Source of the DNA: Pyrinomonadaceae bacterium
GTDB lineage: Bacteria > Acidobacteriota > Blastocatellia > Pyrinomonadales > Pyrinomonadaceae
DNA: 64,000 bases
Assembly (NCBI GenBank): GCA_014380365.1
Contig: JACMJZ010000013.1
Span: forward strand, 62,001 to 126,000
Direction: 5' to 3'
The position numbers and the translations under genes were made by a program. The notes under the pieces are model-generated. The model was not told the DNA's origin. It saw nothing but the letters and a program-made list of their open reading frames with translations, and searched no databases. The number at the start of each line of letters is the position of its first letter. The first letter of the stretch is position 1. This document shows positions 8,701 to 17,700 of this stretch, piece after piece.

Positions 8701-11700
8701 ATGAAAGCGAGAGGCCGCGGTTCTTGATTTCAGGGATATCAGTGTGCGTGAGCGCTAGGTTGCCGCTCTCGACTTCTACACCGCCGACGACAATGCTGCC
8801 CGGTTGACGCTTGTCTGGACTGTCCCTCTCCACGACTACGATGCCCTCAGCCACTTCGGTCACGCTGGCGTTGCCCCGAAGCGAAGCTGTCAACCTGAAC
8901 TGGTGACGACCGGCGGACAAATTACCCAAATCGGAAACCTTAAGGCTCTCGACATGCACGCCGAAGGAGCGTGCCGGGCCGTCTGCCAAATTCACGGGGG
9001 AGCCATTGACGGTCAGGCTTATGTTCGCGTTGCCGCCCAGGATGTAAGCAAACTTACCGCCGTCGCGATGGACGCTGACACCGAAAATCTCCTCGTACTG
9101 ATCAATCAGGTGGCTGAATACAATCGGCACGCGTCGCGCCCGAAACTCGGTAGGCTGGTTAGCGTCGATGACCAGTTCCGCCGTATAGATAGCCGCCCGA
9201 TCAATCGGCAGCCCGGAGGTCCAGGCCGCTCGTCCCACGACTACGCCTTGAGAGCCACCTGTCTCAAGCACCGCAGGTATTTCCGCCAGGACAGTTGTGA
9301 ACACCTGATCACCGGTGCGCGTCTCCTTCCGGATGGTTACCATTGCCGACTGCGGCGCATCGTGGCCGTAAACTTTGAAGACTGTTTCGGCCGGTTGCAG
9401 CATGCGGTCCTCAGCGCGGCTGATCAGCACCGGATTCATGCAGGCGGAACCGTCCGGCTCCTGGCCATGGACGTACACCACTGCCGCCGCGGCGCCGATC
9501 GAACTGCGCAACCTGGACGTGACCGCGCCGGTGGCGCCGGTTGCGAGGTCCAGGGTGTACACGAAGCCATCTTGCACAGAAATCCAGCGCAGGTCGGTGC
9601 CGAGATCTGTAATGACGGCGCTCACGAACAGATGGGCGGGATCACTGAAATCAATAACCGCCACCTTGTCCGCAAACATCACGTACACGAGCGTGTCTTC
9701 GACATCCATGCGCCTGGCGCTGCCGGTTCCCAAGCCCAGCTCCGCAAATGAACGCGACTGGTATTGTTGCGGATCGCGCGGATTCGTCGCGTTGAAGAGC
9801 CACAAGCGATCGCCTCCGAGCAGCAAAGCAATATCGGTGCTCTGGCCGTTCAACGTCATGCCGGGCGCGGTTCGCACGTCGACCGCGAAGCCCGCAGGCG
9901 CTAAGTCCTTCGTGCCAATCAAACGGTCATCAATCCCATCCTGCGGATTGCTGTCTACGATCGTAGTTCGCCCGTCCCAGGAGCTGTTCGTGTCGAATGA
10001 AAGCAACTGCAGTCTGTTTGAGGCAACGTAGACCACCGGGGATTGCACGGGGCCATTGGGCGGCATGGGCACGGCCTGATCCATCACCGATAACGAATAG
10101 ACAGGCGCAGTTTCACTCAGATTGCGCTGGTAGGTTGCCCGTTGTTTCTTGGCGTCCTGGTTATAACCGGCATTGAAGCCGTTAAAGACCGCGGGGAACC
10201 ATGAGGTTTTCGGATCGCTCGATTCCGCCAGCGTGTGCACCGCCTCTTCCAGGTCCACAACTTCGAGACTGTCTTTGCCCGAGTTGCCGACGTAAGCGCG
10301 CTTGTGATGAATCTTGACGTACATCGGATAGGAGGGCGCGCTGCGTGGAATCTTGAGCGATGAGACACCGATCAACTCCGGACTGGCTGGATCGTCGAGG
10401 CTGTAGATCCATAGATTGACTGGACGCTCACTATCCTGCACTGAATATGACAAGGCAACCGCGATCACCTCATAACTTCGCCGCACCGGCGTCTCGACCG
10501 TGATGATGTCGCTCTCTTGATCGGCCTCGGCAATGTCGTAGGCAGTCGCAAAGAACGGCACGAACTTATTTCCCACCACGGTTGGTTTTTGCGGATCAGA
10601 GATGTCGAAAACATTCAGAGAAGAACCGGTGACGGTCGGGACGACGGTGATTGCCAGGTCTCCCGCGGTAGCCAGACGATAGCTGAGGGGCTGCGCCGCT
10701 GGATTGTCGGTCAACACCATTGGACGGAAGGTCGTGAAAGTACTGCGGAATGGCTGCGCGTCGGTATCGCCAGGCGCGGTGTAATCCTGATCCAACGCGT
10801 GGTTGTCCGTGTCTTTCACTGCGGTGCTAACTTCCACCGCATACAGCTTGTTAGCTTCCAATCCGGTCGCGGGCTGAAAATCAATGCTCGAAATGTTCGG
10901 CGAAGTGGCGGTAATCGGCAGACCGCCGGAGGTGATTTCGCCGCTGATGACCTGCTGTGTCGCCAGGTCGGTGAGGTAAACACTTTGACCTGGAACCAGG
11001 TTTTTTACCGGTTCGCTAAACTCCAGGTGGATGCGCATGGCGGTGCCCACCTGCTGCGCGCCGTCGCCTGGTGTTACGCTGACCACGCGCGGAGGTCCCT
11101 CAAGTGAGGGCCGGGTGTTTGGATTGAGAAGAGCGACGAAACCGAAGGTCGAAGTCGCCCTCGTGGTCAGGACATTGCTTTGTGTATGCGTAGTCACGAC
11201 CACGCTGTAACTGCCTTCCGTGCTGACCGTGAAGTCAGTCGTTAGGACACCTGTTCCCGGTGCCGCACTCTGTCGGTTCCACACCAGCTGCTGTACGGTA
11301 TTCCCACCGATCAGCAGTTGGCCGGTAATCTGCTGCACGTCCGGCGTTGCGATTGTTTTGATCTCAATGTGTGAGCCGAGCACCACGCGACCGACTGTTT
11401 GCAACGTGTCCGGTTGTCCTTCGGTCAAATCCAACATACGCCCTTCGAGGCGCAATAAGGCGGGCAGGGTTTCCGGTAACCCTGCGCTCGAGGGGAATTG
11501 GATGGAAGCGTAGAGCGTCTGCAATCCATTGAGCCCCGTCTCGCTCGGATCGGTACTGATGTAAGGCGTCGCCGTCGCCGTTTCAGTGCGGCCCAGCGAG
11601 TCTTTGGCGGTCACCAGCGCAGCGTTGCCCGCAGAGGCACTCAGGTCCAGCGTGCCGAATCTGCCGTTTGCTGCGGTGTAGGCAATCACCTGCGCGGGAC

Positions 11701-14700
11701 CGATTGTGACCTCGACCCTGGCGAGCGGTCTCGGGGCTCGATTGGGAACGAGCTCGGTGACTTTGCCCGTTACGGCGCGGAAAGTCCGGGGCATGAAGAC
11801 GTCGTAGTCGGCGGCTGGCAAGTTGCTGACTATTGTGACTCCGGAGTAAGGCGGCGACATTGTCTTGAATTTGCCGCCTTCAACCTTCCCTGAAGTTATT
11901 ACTTCCCATACATCGCGCTCGCCGCCGGCATCCGTGAACTTCGCAGGTCTCATGAAGAAGACGCGCTGGCCTTCGGTGGCAGCCGGCGGGGCCGCCACTT
12001 CGAGATGCAACTCCTGGTCGTTAGTGAAATTGCCGGCGACGTTAATGCGCACACCGGCGCCGAAGGGGACATTGGCCGGATCCATCTCACCTTGTCGCGG
12101 AATGGAAATGTCCGATTCAGCCCTGGACGTCAGCTTGATGTCAGCTTGGCCGCTGATGGCTCCCGCCGGAACGCTGAGCAGGATTTTGCCGTCGTCGCTG
12201 GTGATCGTGCCGCCATTTGAACCCACCGAAATGAAGCCGTCGGCGCGGCGGTAAGCCGCCTGCGTCACGCGATACTGCGTGCCGTCCGGTTGGCTAATGG
12301 TTAACGTGATCTCGTCGCCGACGCGCGCCTGAATCTGCAGGAGCAGCGCGGCGGTTCCGGCTACGGTCGAGAGGGTCGAACCGCTGGTTGTGTTGACCAC
12401 CAGGAGCGTGGAACCTTCCGGCACGCTTTGCGCGGGAAGCGAGATGCTGGACATGCCATTCGCATCCGGATAGCCAATGACGATCTGCTCCGGTCGGAGA
12501 CGATTGCCGACAGTCACTGTGGCCGCGGTCGCGAACGTCGAGTTGAAAGCGGCGGCAAGTGGATGGCCGTAGATGTCCCGAACTGACTGGTTGAGCGAAA
12601 CTTTGAAAGTGGTCGAAGCCGCAAGCGTCGCCGCCGGCGTGAAGACCACCACACGATTACCTGCCAGGACAGTAATGCTGCCCAGCACCGGGTTACCGCT
12701 GGCAGTGCTCAAAGTAAAGCTTGAGCCGGTTACGCTTGTCGCGGCGACGGGTTTATTGAACGTGACTGTGACGGGAGTCGTCGCGATCATGTTTTGCGCG
12801 TTCGCCGCCGGGGTGATCGAGTCGACCTGAAGCGGTACCGCGCTTACAGAAATATTGACGTTTGCTACTGCGTCTTGTGCGTTGAGCGAAGCTGTAGCTT
12901 TGCCGGTCGCATCCGTGGTTAACGCCGCGGCCCCGACCTGATTCGTGCCCGCAGCGTCAACGCCGGCGGAACCAATAACGACAAACTGACCGTCCGCGGA
13001 GGTTACATCGATGAATGGAGTTTGATTGCCAGAGACCTTCACCATTCCCAGAGGATTGCTGGTGGAAGCGTCGATGACGCTGCCCTTCACGTAACCGAAC
13101 GGCTGAGGAACGCGAATGAACAGATAGCGCCCGCTGGTCCTAATTCCGCTCAATACAACTCCCGCCGGAACCGACGGCGTAGCAATGGTTGAGTTGAGTT
13201 TGCCGCTGGAGTCAACTACGGCGCGGGCGACAACCTTCGGAGAGCGTTGTCCACCCACAGTCAGTAGACGGGCCACTACGATTCGAGAGAGGTCGCCGCC
13301 AACGGCCGGAACTGAAATAGTCGCCGAGGCGTTGAGAGCCGCGCTTCCCAACTCAACGTCGAAGGCGCCGACTATTTCGTAACCGTCCGGCAAACTGACA
13401 TTGGCCAACTGTGGCGGGAGATCGTTGAAGAAAACCGACTGCGAGCCAGACATGGCATTGGCGGGAATCGTCAACTGCGATCCGTCGCTGGCCCTTACGC
13501 CGCCGCCATTAACGTCAATCAGAGCGCCAAGCTTCGTTTGTCTTCCTGAACGTATCTCGACATGGACGTTGGCATTGAACAGCTCTGTGAGTGTGAAATC
13601 CGTGCGCGTCGGTTTGGCGACGAAGAAGGCGCCGAGACGATTTGGCTGATCGCTGGTGGCCGCTGGATAGGCATAGAGCACGAAGTCTTGCGCCGGACGA
13701 TCGACGAGGACCGAATCTCGGCCGCCCAGCAAATTATAGGTTTCGCCGAAGGTCGCATCGATTGTGACTCCGGAAGGAAGCTGTGTGGGAGCGGTGGCGA
13801 AAAATGAAATGGCTGACCGCGCGGCTGCGGAAAACACCGCCGTGCGCGGGGTTGCAACTGCGCTCGCCTGGGCCGAATCGAGCGCGGCGGAGTCAGCCGG
13901 CTGAGCTGCAGTTAACGGCTGGCCCACAATAGGTGGAGGCGGGGCCGTCGGGCCGGTGTCGGCTACGAGGAAAGCATACTGGCCGGTGCGCGGCAGGTCC
14001 GCGGATAATGCGCCGCCACCACTCGTGGCCGTGGCGTAGAGCCCCGCGGATACCACCATCCAGCGATGTGATGTCTCGTCGTAACCCACGAGAGTCAGCG
14101 GCGTGGCGGAAGTCAGACCAGACACCTGTGAAATCGTTAAATGCGCAGGCGCCGGGAAGGCTTGTGGCGCGGCAGCACTATTCGGGGCTGGACGCAGATC
14201 AACAACCGCGCTTGGCACAGGCGACCAGCCGTATGGCAACAGATTCGCCAATCCCTGCGGCGAGACGTTGGTCACGCGCATGTCTGTTGGTTCGTCGAAG
14301 GTTCCGGCAGGGAAGGTCACCTGCAACCGTCCGCCGTCCCCGTTTGCCGTAGCTCCGGATACGCCGATTAGATTCGTTTGTGAATCAAGCGGAGTCAGCC
14401 GCGCGTCAAACAGCGCAGTTCCCTCGCCTATCGACACGCTATAGCTTCGCTCCACGAGCGTATGCCCGTCCTTTGTCAAACGTACAACTCCGGACGGAGA
14501 AGAAGAAATCAGATTGAATACGCCCAGCTCGTCCGTAATCACGGAGCCATCACTATTCAACAGCACATTGACGCCCTGAAGCACATAGCCGGTGGTGTCA
14601 TCAAACACGTATCCCGAGATTCCGCCGGGACCGCCAGTGCGCGTCTGGGCAGTTGCCACCGCGGTGGTGTTGGTTAGGTCGCGGGCGACTGCGCTAAGCA

Positions 14701-17700
14701 CGAGATTGGCGCCGGCAGCGTAAACGGACGGAACGGCGAGCGTGAATTGATAAGGGGCGGTTGCGACTGTTGCGACGTACTGCCCGTTGAGCCGGAACTC
14801 CACATCCGCGACACCCACATTGTCGGTGGCATCGACCAGGATCTGATACGTGCCGCCGGGCTGCACACTCGCCGGCACGTTGGCGAAGCTGACCGTTGGC
14901 GCTGACAAGTCGCGGATCACGGAAAGTGACGCCTGGCTTTGTTGCGCAATCGAATCCGTCGCCACGACCGTTATCGTATTCGCGCCTTCAACCAGCGACA
15001 CGGTCCTGGCAAACTGACCACCCGAAACGACTGCATTCTCGCCATTGACGGTCACGGTCGGGGTGGTTCCCAACGACTCTACGCTGCCGGCAACAGTGAT
15101 TGACGTTGCCGCCAGCACGGCGCCGTTTTGCGGATTGCTGATTGTTAGCGTCGGCGGTGGAATTCTAATCCGCGTGACATGCACATTGGCGCTTCCCTGA
15201 TTGGGCGTGGGCGCCTTGTCCGTGGCAATGACGACGATGTGGTTATCGCCATAGGTCAGCGCGAGAGCTGCGACGGACCATTGACTGGTGGCAGCATTAT
15301 AGTTGGCGTCCACGCCATTGACGGTGACGCGATCGACACCTGTAGCGTTAAGGCCATCATCCACAGCCGTGCCGGCAACGCTCAGCGTCCCGTCATAGGT
15401 TTCAAAGGTCGACATCGGCGAGGTGATCGTGACTGTAGGCGCGTTGGTGTCCGGTGTGTGGCGCGTCACGCTGATGCTGGCGTCCCTGGTGTTCGTCGGG
15501 GTCGCGTTGTCGTCGGCAAGTACCTGAATCGTGTTCGGTCCTTCATTTAGCGCCACGCCGGTCGCGGTCCAAACGTGTGTCGCCGGATCGTAAGTCGCCT
15601 GTTGGCCGTTCACGGTGACGCGGCGAACGCCGGTAGCGTACGGTCCCTCGTCCACTGCCGTGCCCGTAACTGTGATAGTCGCATCCGGACTAATGAAATT
15701 ATTTTCCGGGGAGGTGATGGCAAGCGTCGGCGCCTGAAGATCAGGGGGCGGGGCGCGATTGATCGTGATGGTCAGGGTCACATCTTTGCCGGCATTGTCG
15801 ACGGCGCGCACGATGATGGTATTCGGGCCGACGGTTAGAGCTACTCCGGCGAGAGTCCAGGTACCGGCTTGAGCATCCAGACTTGCAGCGACATTGTTCA
15901 CAGTTACCTGCGCGACACCCGATGGATACTCCCCAGGATCGGAGACGGTGCCACTAACGGTGATTGTTTCCGCCGGCGTCGTTGAATTGTCAGTGTGGGA
16001 AGTTATGTTTAGCGAAGGCGCCGTAGTATCCGGTGGCGGCGCGACGTTGATCGTCAACTCATCGGAACTACTTAACTCACTATCACTGCAAGTGAGACGA
16101 AAGACATAAACGCCCGGAAAGCTGAAGCTTGCCATTGTGACTGTCACGTTCGGGTTATCAATCGTGACGGGTCCGGGCCCACTACCCACGCCCCACTGAC
16201 ACGTTAAACTACTGCCCGCCGGCCAACCGTCGTCCGAGACACTCCCGTTCAACTGCACGCCGTTTGGCAGCGTAATGGTCTGATCCGAGCCGGCTGTTAT
16301 GGTAGGCGCCACGTTTTCCGGCTGGACAATAATCTTGATTTCGCTGTGGCTGCTGAGGTCCGAGTCACTGGCCGACAACTTGAGCACATACTCGCCGGCA
16401 ACGCTAAATGCCGCAGTGGTCTCCGCGAGAGTGGGGGCCTCGAAGGTGACGGAGCCTGGGCCGCTGACCTGACTCCACATAAGACTCAAAGTACCGCCGG
16501 TTGGTAAACCGTCATCGGTAACCGTGCCGTTGAGACCGGCGGTACGTGGGAGGGCAATGGTTTGGTCGGAACCGCCACTGACAGTGGGGGGCTGGTTCTG
16601 CGGCTGGACCGTGATCGTGATTTCGTCGCTCTTGGTGAGCGCGCTATCGCTCGCACTCAAGCTCAGCACATAGGTTCCCGCGGTACTGAAGCTGGCCGTG
16701 GTACTAAGCGACTGGGCGTTGGCGAAGGTCACTTCGCCGGGGCCGCTTACCATGGCCCACGTAGTCGTCAGGCTACTGCCTTGCGGAAGGCCGTCGTCCG
16801 TGGCGGTGCCTTGCAGGGTTGCGGTTTGTGGCAGCGTGAAGCTTTGGTCGGTACCAGCATTGACATCCGGCGCATGGTTCTCCGGCGTTTCGCGCGTCAC
16901 GGTGATGCTTGTGGTTGCCGGGTTACCCGCGTTATCGACGGCGCGCGCCGTGATTGGATTCGCGCCTGGCGTTAGCGGGACAGCCGCGATGCTCCAGGTG
17001 CCGTTGCTGGAGTTGTAAGCGGCTTCAACGTCGTTAACGTAAACGTGGGCCACCCCAGTCGCACCCGTGCCAGTGTCTGAAGCAGTGCCGCTAACGCTGA
17101 TCTCGCTTTCGGCGGTGACTGTGCTGTTAGCCGGCGCGGTGATGGCAACCGTTGGCGGCGTGGTGTCGCTCACCGGCATAGCGCCAATGATGTTGATGAT
17201 CAGGTAGGAACCTGGAGAGCTGGCGAGCCGCACATCCAGCTGGTTGTTGGCTGCGAGAGTGACTATGCGGTCGAGGCCGGCAACATTTTGATTGAGATCG
17301 CTGGGCGTCAGTATGTCGATGCCGTTGAGCTTGACGGTGGCGCTGGAAACGCGATTGGAGCCATTCGGTTCGCCGTTCTGAATGTGGAGCGTGTAGGGCG
17401 ACGTAACCCCGCTCGGTAAAGAAAACTGTTCGACGTACTGGTTCGGCGGGCCAGTCGTCCGATCGAAGCGGCGCGGGCCGAAGATCATCATGCTGCTGCC
17501 TGACGGCACGGGCCAGACTGCTCCAATCACCTTGCCGCCGTTCAGCGTAAAGCTATCGGCGATGACCTGACCGCGCAGTTGGGCCGTGTTATTGAGCGTG
17601 ACCGCTGCGTTGTAGGCGCGGACCAATCCATTGACCTGGCTGCTGCCGTTAATCTTCAGTAACGCACCGAGCACATTCAAACGCACGTCGGCCGGAGCCG

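Noticed and set aside
3204..17018. Many plus-strand frames opposite the RHS gene
   Set aside because: They follow the codon pattern of the giant minus-strand gene, have no domain signal and overlap a frame with clear YD and Ig domains.
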